64,000 nt of DNA, taken from positions 1 through 64,000 of the forward strand of contig CASEYC010000104.1 of NCBI GenBank assembly GCA_949292025.1, written 5' to 3'. Both the position numbers and the translations under genes were made by a program. Shown here one piece after another: positions 41,092-49,724 of this stretch. The notes beneath the pieces are model-generated. The model saw only the letters and a program-made list of their open reading frames with translations. It was not told the origin of the DNA and did no database searches. The first letter of the stretch is position 1. Each line of letters starts with the position of its first letter. This DNA is from an uncultured Bacteroides sp. GTDB lineage: Bacteria > Bacteroidota > Bacteroidia > Bacteroidales > Bacteroidaceae.

Positions 41092-42237
41092 CTATTGTTC
41101 GCACCCTCTCAACTGCCGGATTAAGAAGTTTTCCAGGCTTGTTTTATCCGGGAGCTGGAGCATATAGGTGGAAACAAATAGCTGATTGCTCATTCCGGCT
41201 ATGGCATACTCTACCATCTTTTTCCCGCTTTTGGTGCACAAGAGTATTCCAACGGGTGGATTATCCCCCTCGTGCATTTCGTTCTCTTTATAATAAGAAA
41301 CGTATGCGTTCAGTTGGCCGAGGTATTCATGTCTGAACTCATCGTTTTTCAATTCGCAGATGACATTGCAATGCAATATCCGATGGTATAGCACGAGGTC
41401 GGCGAAATAATATTCGTCATCTATGATGATGCGTTTCTGTCGGGCTTCAAAACAAAAGCCTTTGCCCAATTCTAATAAGAATTCCTCCAAATGGGCAAGC
41501 AGGGAGTTTTCCAAATCCTTTTCCGTATAGGCTTCTTGGGCATCAAGACCGAGAAATTCAAAGGTGAAAGGTTGCCGTATGTCCATTAATGCAGTGTCGG
41601 GCTGTTTGGCGATGTTGTCCAAAAGTATTTGAGGATTCTTGCTCATCCCGCTGCGGAAATACAGGTTGGTTGCTATTTGCCGGCGGAGTTCCTTCACCGA
41701 CCAGCCCCCCTTTATGCATTCTGTTTCATAGAAGAAACGGCCCAGTGGGTCTTTCTCTGTCATTATTTCCCGAATATGGGAGAATGACAACCTGCTGACA
41801 ATTCTTTCTGGAGGTGTCATGAATTTGTGCGACGGCGTCGCACGTTTTTCAGATTCATGCGACACTGTCGCACGTTTTTCCATATCGAACAATTCTCGTA
41901 TCTGCGGATATTCCAAATAAAAAGAGCGTGAAACCCTGAAGAGTGTTTCGTTCAATCCCCGGCAGTTCACTTTTTCTTCAAGTCGTTTGAGCAGCCGTTC
42001 TCCATATTGGGCGCGGTCTTTACCTTTTTGTTCGTATTCCACAATATAGCATCCGATGAGCCAATTGCGCAGAGTGGCCAACTGGTTGATTGCCCTGATG
42101 GCAGTAGTTTGTGTATATTGTTGGGTCTGTAGGATGTAATCGGACAAATCGTCAAACGAGGGATTTTGTCCTGTGTCCCACTGGCCTTTGATGTGCGTCA
42201 ATGCGGATGTGATGTCCAGTCTGGTATCGTTCGGCAT
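41092..42237 (-). CDS. DUF1016 (YhcG-type) PD-(D/E)XK nuclease-domain protein
   Basis: 381 residues from ATG 42237 (MPNDTRLDITSALTHIKG). N-terminal helical DUF1016_N (ARAINQLATLRNWLIGCYIVEYE-like), C-terminal nuclease domain with D in FADLVLYHRILHCNVICELKND and the ELK catalytic triplet, and Q in YLGQLNAYVSYY. The role is unclear; relatives are found in anti-phage and mobile contexts. Between the domains is a 10-residue tandem repeat (EKRATVSHES EKRATPSHKF) encoded by palindromic DNA at 41828-41880. An upstream ATG at 42291 abuts the Crp-like stop. Confidence 0.88.
   Translation of the reverse strand: MPNDTRLDITSALTHIKGQWDTGQNPSFDDLSDYILQTQQYTQTTAIRAINQLATLRNWLIGCYIVEYEQKGKDRAQYGERLLKRLEEKVNCRGLNETLFRVSRSFYLEYPQIRELFDMEKRATVSHESEKRATPSHKFMTPPERIVSRLSFSHIREIMTEKDPLGRFFYETECIKGGWSVKELRRQIATNLYFRSGMSKNPQILLDNIAKQPDTALMDIRQPFTFEFLGLDAQEAYTEKDLENSLLAHLEEFLLELGKGFCFEARQKRIIIDDEYYFADLVLYHRILHCNVICELKNDEFRHEYLGQLNAYVSYYKENEMHEGDNPPVGILLCTKSGKKMVEYAIAGMSNQLFVSTYMLQLPDKTSLENFLIRQLRGCEQ
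41828..41880. repeat. 30-bp intragenic repeat with palindromic TGCGAC-N3-GTCGCA
   Basis: Two 23-bp copies (41828-41850 and 41858-41880) at 30-bp period, each a TGCGAC-NNN-GTCGCA palindrome followed by CGTTTTTC. They encode the EKRAT-[VP]-SH repeat inside the DUF1016 gene. Confidence 0.85.
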
Positions 42238-42291
42238 GGTGTAATCGTTTTTATGATTTTGGTAATATCGTTTGTTCGGCAATGGGGGCAT

Positions 42292-42855
42292 TTATTTCCT
42301 TCCCCGCAGTCGGCTCAGCGTGGGCAGGGTAATCCCCAGATACGACGCGATGTAGCCCAGCTGCACCCGTTGCGCCACGTCGGGAAACTGCTGGCAGAAG
42401 GCCGCGTAGCGTTCGGCGGCGGGCAGGGTGAGGCGTTCCTTGTGCGAGCGGTGGAGGCGGCGGTACTCGTTCTGGTGGATGATGCGGCCCCAGTTGGCCA
42501 GCTCCAGGTTGGTGCGGAACAGGCGGCGCAGGTCGTCCAAGGTTATCTTGTAGGCTTCGGTCTCTTCCAGCGTCTCCACGTATTCCTCGCTGGGCTTGTC
42601 GTAATACAGCTCGTCCATGCTGAAGACGATGCTGCCTTCGGCGGCGAAGGACGTGGTGATTTCTACGCCGTTCACCAGCCAGTAGGAGCGCGTGATGCCC
42701 CGCTCGATGAAGAAGGCCGCCCCGGTGCGCCGTCCTTCCTCCACCAGCAGGCATCGGCGGGGGAAACGGCAGGGCGTGAGGCAGTCCGTCAGGGCACGTT
42801 CCGTCTCGGGCGAGAGGGGGACGAGGGCGTGGATATGGTCGAGGATGTGTTTCAT
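42292..42855 (-). CDS. Crp/Fnr-family transcriptional regulator
   Basis: 187 residues from ATG 42855 (MKHILDHIHALVPLSPETER). Cyclic-nucleotide-binding-like beta-roll (LVEEGRRTGAAFFIERGITR, then SYWLVNGVEITTSF), then a short helix-turn-helix (YIASYLGITLPTLSRLRGRK). This group of Bacteroidetes regulators lacks the FNR cysteines and has no known ligand. A -7 box TATTTTTG lies at 42877-42884 (minus). Divergent from the flavin-binding protein gene across array C. Confidence 0.9.
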   Translation of the reverse strand: MKHILDHIHALVPLSPETERALTDCLTPCRFPRRCLLVEEGRRTGAAFFIERGITRSYWLVNGVEITTSFAAEGSIVFSMDELYYDKPSEEYVETLEETEAYKITLDDLRRLFRTNLELANWGRIIHQNEYRRLHRSHKERLTLPAAERYAAFCQQFPDVAQRVQLGYIASYLGITLPTLSRLRGRK

Positions 42856-42876
42856 AAGGCTATTTCTATGTTTGTG

Positions 42877-42884
42877 CAAAAATA
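42877..42884 (-). promoter_or_regulatory. -7 box TATTTTTG of the Crp-like regulator
   Basis: TAnnTTTG match on the minus strand, 21 bases before the ATG. Confidence 0.5.
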
Positions 42885-42961
42885 AGAAAAACGGCGCAGA
42901 TTTGCCAACCTCTTCTTGCTTAAAACCGTAACTGCATGAAAATCAGTTTCTCCGGAACGAC

Positions 42962-43049
42962 TTGTTTACCCATGCCTCCGCCCGTGCTTAGGCGTGCCTG
43001 CGCCCGTGCTTACTCGTACCTGCGCCCGTGCTTCGGCGAGCCTGCGGAC
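42962..43049 (-). repeat. 22-bp tandem array C (four units, minus orientation)
   Basis: Four contiguous 22-bp units (42962, 42984, 43006, 43028) with the array consensus on the minus strand; unit 3 reads GGGCGCAGGTA + CGAGTAAGCAC. Two units carry GCCTAAG or GCCGAAG in place of GGGTAAG. It lies between divergent promoters of the Crp-like and flavin-binding genes and is followed by AAAAGCCGTGG, similar to the tail of array B. Confidence 0.95.
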
Positions 43050-43090
43050 AAAAGCCGTGGATATACGGCCCGTTTTCCGCAGATTTTTGT

Positions 43091-43098
43091 TACCTTTG
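43091..43098 (+). promoter_or_regulatory. -7 box TACCTTTG
   Basis: TAnnTTTG match 28 bases before the ATG of the flavin-binding protein and 41 bases after array C; the leader carries AAAGGAGG. Confidence 0.6.
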
Positions 43099-43126
43099 CC
43101 GTGTTAATTGTAAAGGAGGATTACCG

Positions 43127-43603
43127 ATGAAAACAAAAACATTGACCGACCGTGCCGAGATGGAGGCCGTCATTGCCAAATGCCCGTATTGCCTGGTGGG
43201 CTTGACGGACGATGAGGGTGCGCCCTACGTGGTGCCCATGAACTTTGCATACGCCGACGGCACCGTTTACCTGCATTCCGGTCCCGAGGGCAGCAAGGTG
43301 CGCTTCGCGGAACAGCGTCCGCGTGTCTGCATCACCTTCTGCGAAGGGCATGAACTGGTGTGGATGCATGCGCAGATGGCGTGCAGCTACAGCATGAAGT
43401 CGCGCAGCGTGATGTGCCGGGGCCGCGTGCGTCTGCTGACGGACCTGGCCGAAAAGCGCCGTGCCTTGGACCTGATGATGCGCCACTACACCGACGCGCC
43501 TTGCGGATATTCCGACCCTGCCGTGCGCCACGTCCTGGTCTGGGAAGTGAAAGTGGAGGAAATGACGGGCAAATCGTTCGGATTGCTGCCTTCCGAGGTG
43601 TAA
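43127..43603 (+). CDS. Pyridoxamine-5'-phosphate-oxidase-family (NimA-like) flavin-binding protein
   Basis: 158 residues with a split-barrel flavin fold: CPYCLVGLTDDEGAPYVVPM near the N-terminus, VYLHSGPEGSKV (cofactor-phosphate contact), RVCITFCEGHELVW and SRSVMCRGRVRLL. It belongs to the general-stress/NimA-like branch; some members inactivate nitroimidazoles, others are uncharacterised FMN or haem proteins. The start ATG 43127 has a strong ribosome binding site (AAAGGAGG). Divergent from the Crp-like regulator, which may control it. Confidence 0.85.
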   Translation: MKTKTLTDRAEMEAVIAKCPYCLVGLTDDEGAPYVVPMNFAYADGTVYLHSGPEGSKVRFAEQRPRVCITFCEGHELVWMHAQMACSYSMKSRSVMCRGRVRLLTDLAEKRRALDLMMRHYTDAPCGYSDPAVRHVLVWEVKVEEMTGKSFGLLPSEV

Positions 43604-43640
43604 TCAGCGCGATTTTGTAGGTTATTTGCTGAAAACTCCG

Positions 43641-43648
43641 TACTTTTG
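43641..43648 (+). promoter_or_regulatory. -7 box TACTTTTG of cysE
   Basis: TAnnTTTG match 28 bases before the cysE ATG. Confidence 0.55.
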
Positions 43649-43676
43649 CAGCTGTTTATCAAGCAACGACATTCTG

Positions 43677-44570
43677 ATGAGTCCATTGAACTTCACCCAC
43701 ATCCTGACGCAGGCCGTCGACCGGCTGTCCGCCCCCGAGAGTTACGAGGGCCTCTTCCTGCGCCATACGGAGGGGAATCCCCTGCCTTCGGGCCGCGACT
43801 TGCGGCGCATTGTCGAACTGGCTCGCGCCGTCATCTTTCCGGGTTACTTTGGAAATTCCACGGTGAACAGCCGTACCTTGCCCTACCACATCGGCGTCAA
43901 CATCGAGCAACTGTTCGAGCAACTGACGGGGCAAATCCTGGCCGCCCTCTGCCTGGCGGACGACAACGGCGACGCTCCCTGCTGCAGCGACGCCTTGCGC
44001 GAGGACGCCGCGCGGAAGGCTGCCGACTTCATCAGCGTCTTGCCCCGCCTGCGCGCCTTGCTGGCCACCGACGTGGAGGCCGCCTACAACGGCGACCCGG
44101 CTGCCCGTTCCTTCGGCGAGGTCATCAGTTGCTATCCCTGCATCCGCGCCATCAGCAACTACCGCATCGCCCACGAATTGCTGGTGCTGGGCGTGCCTCT
44201 CATTCCCCGCATCATCACCGAAATGGCTCACAGCGAGACGGGCATCGACATACACCCCGGCGCGCAGATAGGCAGCCACTTCACCATCGACCACGGCACG
44301 GGCGTGGTCATCGGCGAGACCTGCATCATCGGGAGCAACGTCAAGCTCTACCAGGGCGTCACCCTCGGCGCCAAGAGCTTCCCGCTGGACAAGGACGGCA
44401 ACCCCATCAAGGGCATCCCCCGCCACCCCATCCTGGAGGACGACGTGATTGTCTACTCCAACGCCACCATCCTGGGGCGCATCACCATAGGACGCGGCGC
44501 CACCGTGGGCGGCAACATCTGGGTGACGGAAGACGTGCCTGCGGGAGCGAGAATCGTACAGAGAAAATAG
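43677..44570 (+). CDS. cysE: Serine O-acetyltransferase
   Basis: 297 residues from ATG 43677 (MSPLNFTHILTQAVDRL). Catalyses acetyl-CoA + L-serine to O-acetylserine, the entry to cysteine. Helical N-terminal domain, then the left-handed beta-helix of hexapeptide repeats: TGIDIHPGAQIGSHFTIDHG (with active-site His), VVIGETCIIGSNVKLYQGV and ATVGGNIWVTEDVPAGARIV. The short C-terminal tail after the helix (QRK) is shorter than the regulatory tail of enteric CysE. It is followed 14 bases later by an RNA methyltransferase gene. Confidence 0.93.
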   Translation: MSPLNFTHILTQAVDRLSAPESYEGLFLRHTEGNPLPSGRDLRRIVELARAVIFPGYFGNSTVNSRTLPYHIGVNIEQLFEQLTGQILAALCLADDNGDAPCCSDALREDAARKAADFISVLPRLRALLATDVEAAYNGDPAARSFGEVISCYPCIRAISNYRIAHELLVLGVPLIPRIITEMAHSETGIDIHPGAQIGSHFTIDHGTGVVIGETCIIGSNVKLYQGVTLGAKSFPLDKDGNPIKGIPRHPILEDDVIVYSNATILGRITIGRGATVGGNIWVTEDVPAGARIVQRK

Positions 44571-44584
44571 TGAATCAGAGATAT

Positions 44585-46006
44585 ATGGAACAAACCTTTG
44601 AGATGATTGCCAAGACCTTCCAAGGCTTGGAAGAAGTACTGGCCGCCGAGCTGACCGCGCTGGGCGCCGACAATATTGAGATGGGGCGGCGCATGGTGTC
44701 GTTCACGGGTGACAAGGAGATGCTCTACCGGGCCAACTTCTGCCTGCGCACCGCCTTGCGCATCCTGAAGCCCATCAAGCACTTCACTGCCGCGGATGCC
44801 GATGCGGTCTACGAGGCCGTGAAGGCAATCCGTTGGGAAGACTACCTGGACCCCGCCAAGAGCTTTGCCGTGGACGCCACCGTGTTCAGCGAGGAGTTCC
44901 GCCACAGCAAGTTCGTGTCCTACCGCGTGAAGGACGCTATTGCCGACTACTTCCGCGAACGGACGGGCAAGCGTCCCAGCGTCAGCATCACCAATCCCGA
45001 CGTCTTGCTGAACATCCACATCGCCCAGACGGACTGCACCCTGTCCTTGGACAGCAGCGGCGAGTCCCTGCACCGCCGCGGCTACCGCCAGGAGGCCGTG
45101 GAGGCCCCGCTGAACGAGGTGCTGGCCGCCGGCATGATCCTGCTGACGGGCTGGAAGGGCGAGTGCGACCTCATCGACCCGATGTGCGGCTCGGGCACCA
45201 TCCCCATCGAAGCGGCCCTCATCGCGAGAAATATTGCCCCGGGCGTCTTCCGCCAGGGATATGCCTTCGAGAACTGGCCCGACTTCGACGCCGACCTGCT
45301 GGAGCGCATCTACAACGACGACAGCCAGGAGCGCGAGTTTGCCCACAAGATATACGGCTACGACAACTCCATCAAGGCCAACGCCATCGCCCAGCGCAAC
45401 GTGAAGGCGGCAGGCGTGGGGCGCGACATCGTGCTGAAGGTGCAGCCCTTCCAGCAGTTTGAGCAGCCGCAGGAGAAGTCCCTCATCATCACCAACCCGC
45501 CCTACGGCGAGCGCATCTCCAGCACCGACCTGCTGGGCCTGTACCAGATGATAGGCGAGCGGCTGAAACACGCCTTCACGGGCAACACGGCATGGGTCTT
45601 GTCCTACCGCGACGAGTGCTTCGACCAAATCGGCCTGAAGCCCAGCGCGCGCATCCCCTTGCAGAACGGCGGCCTGGACTGCGAGTTCCGCAAGTACGAG
45701 ATATTCGACGGCAAGTACAAGGAGTTCCGCGAGGGCGGCGAAGCATTGGACAAGCCCCGCCAGGCCGAGCATCGTGAACGCCGTGGCGAGGCGCGCGACT
45801 CCCGCGACCGCCGTCCGTCGGCACCCCGCCGCCCTTTCCGTGCGGACGAGAAGGAACGCCGCCGTCCCGAACGCCCCGAACGTCCGGAGCGCGACCGCCG
45901 TCCCCGTTCGGGCGAATCCTATCCGGAGCGGAAACGTCGCGAGGCCAAAGAACAATCCCATAAACCCACTACTGACACTACTACCCCGCATGAAACGACT
46001 GACTAA
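44585..46006 (+). CDS. THUMP-domain class I rRNA (guanine-N2) methyltransferase with Arg-rich tail
   Basis: 473 residues. N-terminal THUMP domain (KTFQGLEEVLAAELTALGA, residues about 8-165), then a Rossmann methyltransferase of the RlmL-N type (DLIDPMCGSGTIPIEAALIA for SAM binding, IITNPPYGERISS as the NPPY catalytic motif). Residues from about 390 form an unusual tail very rich in Arg, Glu and Pro (DRRPSAPRRPFRADEKERRR, then PERPERPERDRRPRSG), expected to be disordered and RNA-binding. Frame extension upstream into cysE is a shadow. The end overlaps the dipeptidyl peptidase start by 17 bp. Confidence 0.9.
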   Translation: MEQTFEMIAKTFQGLEEVLAAELTALGADNIEMGRRMVSFTGDKEMLYRANFCLRTALRILKPIKHFTAADADAVYEAVKAIRWEDYLDPAKSFAVDATVFSEEFRHSKFVSYRVKDAIADYFRERTGKRPSVSITNPDVLLNIHIAQTDCTLSLDSSGESLHRRGYRQEAVEAPLNEVLAAGMILLTGWKGECDLIDPMCGSGTIPIEAALIARNIAPGVFRQGYAFENWPDFDADLLERIYNDDSQEREFAHKIYGYDNSIKANAIAQRNVKAAGVGRDIVLKVQPFQQFEQPQEKSLIITNPPYGERISSTDLLGLYQMIGERLKHAFTGNTAWVLSYRDECFDQIGLKPSARIPLQNGGLDCEFRKYEIFDGKYKEFREGGEALDKPRQAEHRERRGEARDSRDRRPSAPRRPFRADEKERRRPERPERPERDRRPRSGESYPERKRREAKEQSHKPTTDTTTPHETTD

Positions 46007-48215
46007 AACCCTGTGCGCCCTGCTGATGGCGCCCGCTATGCTTATGGCACAAGAAACTACTCCAGGCACCGCCGCCCCCCTGCGGATGCCCACGTTGGAA
46101 GACCTCATTCCCGGCGGCGAGACCTACCGCTACACCGAAGACCTCTACGGCCTGCAATGGTGGGGCGATACCGCCATGAAGCCGGGCATCGACTCCCTGC
46201 TGACCATCGACCCGAAGAACGGCCGAGAGGCATTGCTCCTGACCCGCGCGGACATCAACACCGTGCTCCAGGCCGACAGCCTGGGACAGTTGCACCACCT
46301 CTACGGCCTCAGCTATCCCTGGGCGGACAAGACGCAGGCCCTGCTGTCGCTGCACGGCAAGTTCATCACCTACGACTGGGCGCAGAAGCGCGTGGTTTCC
46401 GTGCGCGAGACGGCCAAAGGTGCCGCCAACGTGGATTATGACACCGAGAGCGGCCACGTCGCCTATACGCTGAAGAACAACCTCTACGTGGACGGCGAGG
46501 CCGTGACGCAGGAGCCGGAAGGCGTGGTGTGCGGACAGAGCGTCCACCGCAACGAGTTCGGCATCACGAAGGGCACCTTCTGGAGTCCGAAAGGCACGCT
46601 CCTGGCTTTCTACCGCATGGACGAGCGCATGGTGACGGAGTATCCCCTGGTGGACGTCACCGCTCGCGTGGGCAAGTTGGAGCCCATCCGCTACCCCATG
46701 GCCGGCATGACCAGCCACCAGGTGCAGGTGGGCATCTACAACCCCGATACCAAGCAGACCCTCTACCTGGAAACGGGCGACCCGACAGACCGCTACTTCA
46801 CCAACATCTCCTGGAGCCCGGACGAGAAGTCGCTCTTCCTCATCGAGGTGAACCGCGACCAGAACCATGCGCAGTTGTGCCGCTATGACGCGCAGACGGG
46901 CAAGCTGGCCGAGACGCTCTACACCGAGAAACATCCCAAGTACGTGGAGCCGCAGACGCCCATCATCTTCCTGTCCTGGGACGACACGAAGTTCATCTAC
47001 CAGAGCCAGCGCGACGGCTTCAACCACCTCTACCTCTTCGACCTCTCCAAGCGGAAGTACCCGGAGACCTATGCGACCGACTTCGGCAGCGAGTACAGCT
47101 CCGAATACATGCACACGCAGCTGACCCAAGGCCCGTGGCTGGTGCAAAGCATCCTCGGCTTCAACGAGAAGAAGAAGGAGGTCTACATCGCCGCCACCAA
47201 GGAGTCGCCCATGCAGACCAATATATATAAGGTGCGCGTGTAGGACGGCAAGCTGACCGCCCTGGACAACGGCGAGGGTGTTCACTCTGCCCAGCTCTCC
47301 GGGTCGGGCACCTACCTGATAGACCGCTATTCCACGCCCGACGTGCCCAGGAATATCGCCCTGGCATCCACCGCCAACGGACGGGAGACCGCCCGCCTGC
47401 TCACCGCGTCCGACCCCTTCGCCGGACTGGTGATGCCCCTCGTGGAGACCGGCACGATGAAGGCGGCGGACGACACTACCACGCTGTACTGGCGCATGTT
47501 GAAGCCCGCAGACTTCGACCCCAATAAGAAATATCCCGTCATCGTCTACGTCTACGGCGGCCCGCACGCGCAGATGCTGGCGTCCAACTACATGTATGCC
47601 GCCCGCGGCTGGGACCTCTACATGGCCAACCGGGGCTATATCATGTTCACCATCGACAACCGCGGCAGCTCCAACCGCGGCCTGGCCTTCGAGAACTGCA
47701 CGTTCCGCCGCCTCGGCATCGAGGAGGGACGGGACCAGGCGAAGGCGGCCGAATGGCTCCGCACGCTGCCCTACGTGGACGGCGAGCGCATCGGCGTGCA
47801 TGGCTGGAGCTTCGGCGGGCACATGACCACGGGCCTCGTCCTGCGCTATCCCGACCTCTTCAAGGTGGGCGTGGCCGGCGGGCCGGTCATCGACTGGAAG
47901 TATTACGAGGTGATGTACGGCGAACGCTATATGGACACGCCCCAGGCCAATCCCGAAGGGTATGCCGGCAGCGACCTCAAGCAGTTGGCCGGACAACTGA
48001 AGGGGCACCTGCTCATCATCCACGACGACCACGACCGCACGTGCGTCCTGCAACACACGCTGTCCTTCATGAAGGCGTGCGTGGATGCCCGCACCTATCC
48101 CGACCTCTTCATCTATCCGGGACACGACCACAACGTTTTGGGACGGGACCGCGTGCACCTGCACGAGAAGATCACGCGCTACTTCGACGACTACCTGAAA
48201 CAGGGGGCTCGATGA
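45990..48215 (+). pseudogene. S9 (dipeptidyl-peptidase IV-type) peptidase interrupted by one in-frame TAG
   Basis: One continuous frame of 741 codons split by TAG at 47241-47243. Upstream part (417 residues): signal peptide (KTLCALLMAPAMLMAQ) and the beta-propeller domain (TYRYTEDLYGLQWW to ESPMQTNIYKVRV). After the stop the same frame continues DGKLTALDNGEGVHSAQL and the whole alpha/beta hydrolase: nucleophile S in VHGWSFGGHMTTG, Asp in IHDDHDRTC, His in YPGHDHNVLG. Nothing else is damaged, so a single AAG-to-TAG or CAG-to-TAG change is likely. A separate product could only start at internal GTG 47343 and would lack the propeller and signal. Alternatives are sequencing error or stop readthrough. 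Confidence 0.9.
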
Positions 48216-48274
48216 CACGCTCAGGCAGGTCAAGACCTCAGTCTCGCCTTCACCTTGGTCTCCCCGAAGGCATG

Positions 48275-48377
48275 ACAGTAGTGACGGCTGCCTCTTCACT
48301 ATAGTGACGAAGCTGCCGCCACAGTAGTGACGGCGAGACCGAGACAGTAGTGAACAGGAGCCCTTCACTATAGTGAA
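48275..48377. repeat. Interspersed TAGTGA array with two palindromes
   Basis: In the gap between the peptidase and purD: ACAGTAGTGA at 48275-48284, 48321-48330 and 48344-48353, and the palindromic TTCACTATAGTGA at 48295-48307 and 48364-48377 (the latter a perfect 14-bp palindrome, TTCACTATAGTGAA). Spacing is irregular. Unrelated to the 22-bp arrays. Possible operator cluster for purD, or an intergenic repeat family; no terminator-like T-run follows. Confidence 0.85.
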
Positions 48378-48440
48378 CCCGCGGGGCGGGTCATAAGGGA
48401 TTTTATAGATAGATAATAAACCATAGTAAACCCATTGGAT

Positions 48441-49715
48441 ATGAACATCTTATTACTCGGCTCGGGCGGCCGCGAACACGCACTGGCGTGGAAGATAGCC
48501 CAAAGCAACCGTGTGGACCAACTGTATATCGCGCCGGGCAATGCCGGCACGCGCGAGGTGGGCGAGAACGTCCCCCTGAAGGCGACGGATTTCCCCGCCC
48601 TGAAGCAATTCGCCCTCGACCACGACGTGCAGATGGTGGTCGTAGGTCCCGAAGACCCGCTGGTGCAGGGCATTTATGATGCCTTCCAGGCCGACGAGGC
48701 CACGCGCCACATTGCCGTCATCGGCCCGTCCCAATCGGGCGCCCGCCTGGAGGGCAGCAAGGACTTCGCCAAGGACTTCATGCTGCGCCACGGCATCCCC
48801 ACGGCCCGCCACCTCAGCGTGACCGCCGCCAACCTGGCCGAGGGACTCGCTTTCCTCGAAACCCTTTCCGCTCCCTACGTGCTGAAAGCCGACGGCCTCT
48901 GTGCCGGCAAGGGCGTGCTCATCCTGCCCACCTTGGACGAGGCGAAGCGGGAGTTGCAGGAAATGCTGGGCGGCATGTTCGGCCAGGCCAGCGCCACGGT
49001 GCTGATTGAGGAATACCTGAGCGGCATTGAGTGCAGCGTCTTCGTCCTGACCGACGGCGCGCACTACCAGGTGTTGCCTGTGGCCAAGGACTACAAGCGC
49101 ATCGGCGAGGGCGACCAGGGCCTGAACACGGGCGGCATGGGCAGCGTGACGCCCGTCCCCTTTGCCGATGAGGTGTTCATGGAGAAGGTGCGCACGCGCA
49201 TCATCGAGCCGACCGTCCGCGGCCTGGCCGAGGAGCACATCACGTACAAGGGCTTCATCTTCCTGGGCCTGATGAACGTGGGCGGCGAGCCTTACGTCAT
49301 CGAGTACAACGTCCGCATGGGCGATCCCGAGACGGAGAGCGTCATGCTGCGCCTCCGGAGCGACCTGGTGGAACTGCTGGAAGCCACGTGGCAGGGCACG
49401 CTGGACCAACATCCCGTGGAGACCGACCCCAGGGCGGCGGCCTGCGTCATGCTGGTGAGCGGCGGCTATCCCGAAGCCTACGAGAAAGGCAAGGTCATCA
49501 CGGGCTTGGATGAGGCGGCAACCCAGGGCAGTGTCCTCTTCCATGCCGGCACGGCTGTGAATGGTGACGACGTGGTCACTTCGGGCGGCCGCGTGCTGGC
49601 AGTCTGCTCCTATGGCGCCACGAAGGAAGAGGCGTTGGCGCAGAGCTACCGCGTGGCAGACATGATACGGTTCGACAAGAAATACTTCCGCCGCGACATC
49701 GGCTTCGACCTCTAA
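48441..49715 (+). CDS. purD: Phosphoribosylamine-glycine ligase (GAR synthetase)
   Basis: 424 residues, complete, from ATG 48441. Second step of purine synthesis. N-terminal Rossmann-like domain ([20 protein letters not shown]), ATP-grasp core ([35 protein letters not shown], then [20 protein letters not shown], and [16 protein letters not shown]). All binding motifs look intact. Downstream membrane-protein gene follows after 9 bases, probably co-transcribed. Confidence 0.97.
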   Translation: MNILLLGSGGREHALAWKIAQSNRVDQLYIAPGNAGTREVGENVPLKATDFPALKQFALDHDVQMVVVGPEDPLVQGIYDAFQADEATRHIAVIGPSQSGARLEGSKDFAKDFMLRHGIPTARHLSVTAANLAEGLAFLETLSAPYVLKADGLCAGKGVLILPTLDEAKRELQEMLGGMFGQASATVLIEEYLSGIECSVFVLTDGAHYQVLPVAKDYKRIGEGDQGLNTGGMGSVTPVPFADEVFMEKVRTRIIEPTVRGLAEEHITYKGFIFLGLMNVGGEPYVIEYNVRMGDPETESVMLRLRSDLVELLEATWQGTLDQHPVETDPRAAACVMLVSGGYPEAYEKGKVITGLDEAATQGSVLFHAGTAVNGDDVVTSGGRVLAVCSYGATKEEALAQSYRVADMIRFDKKYFRRDIGFDL

Positions 49716-49724
49716 GGCAGTCGT

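Noticed and set aside
45965..45985. CACTACTG words near the peptidase start as further TAGTGA-array members
   Set aside because: They lie in coding sequence of the methyltransferase tail (threonine codons) and do not keep the box spacing.
43646..46006. A 786-codon frame joining cysE DNA to the RNA methyltransferase
   Set aside because: The first 313 codons are an out-of-frame reading of cysE; the methyltransferase begins at ATG 44585.
45981..48368. A 795-codon open frame antisense to the broken peptidase
   Set aside because: Shadow; the plus-strand frame has signal peptide, propeller and catalytic triad. The lack of a break in the antisense frame is not evidence for coding.
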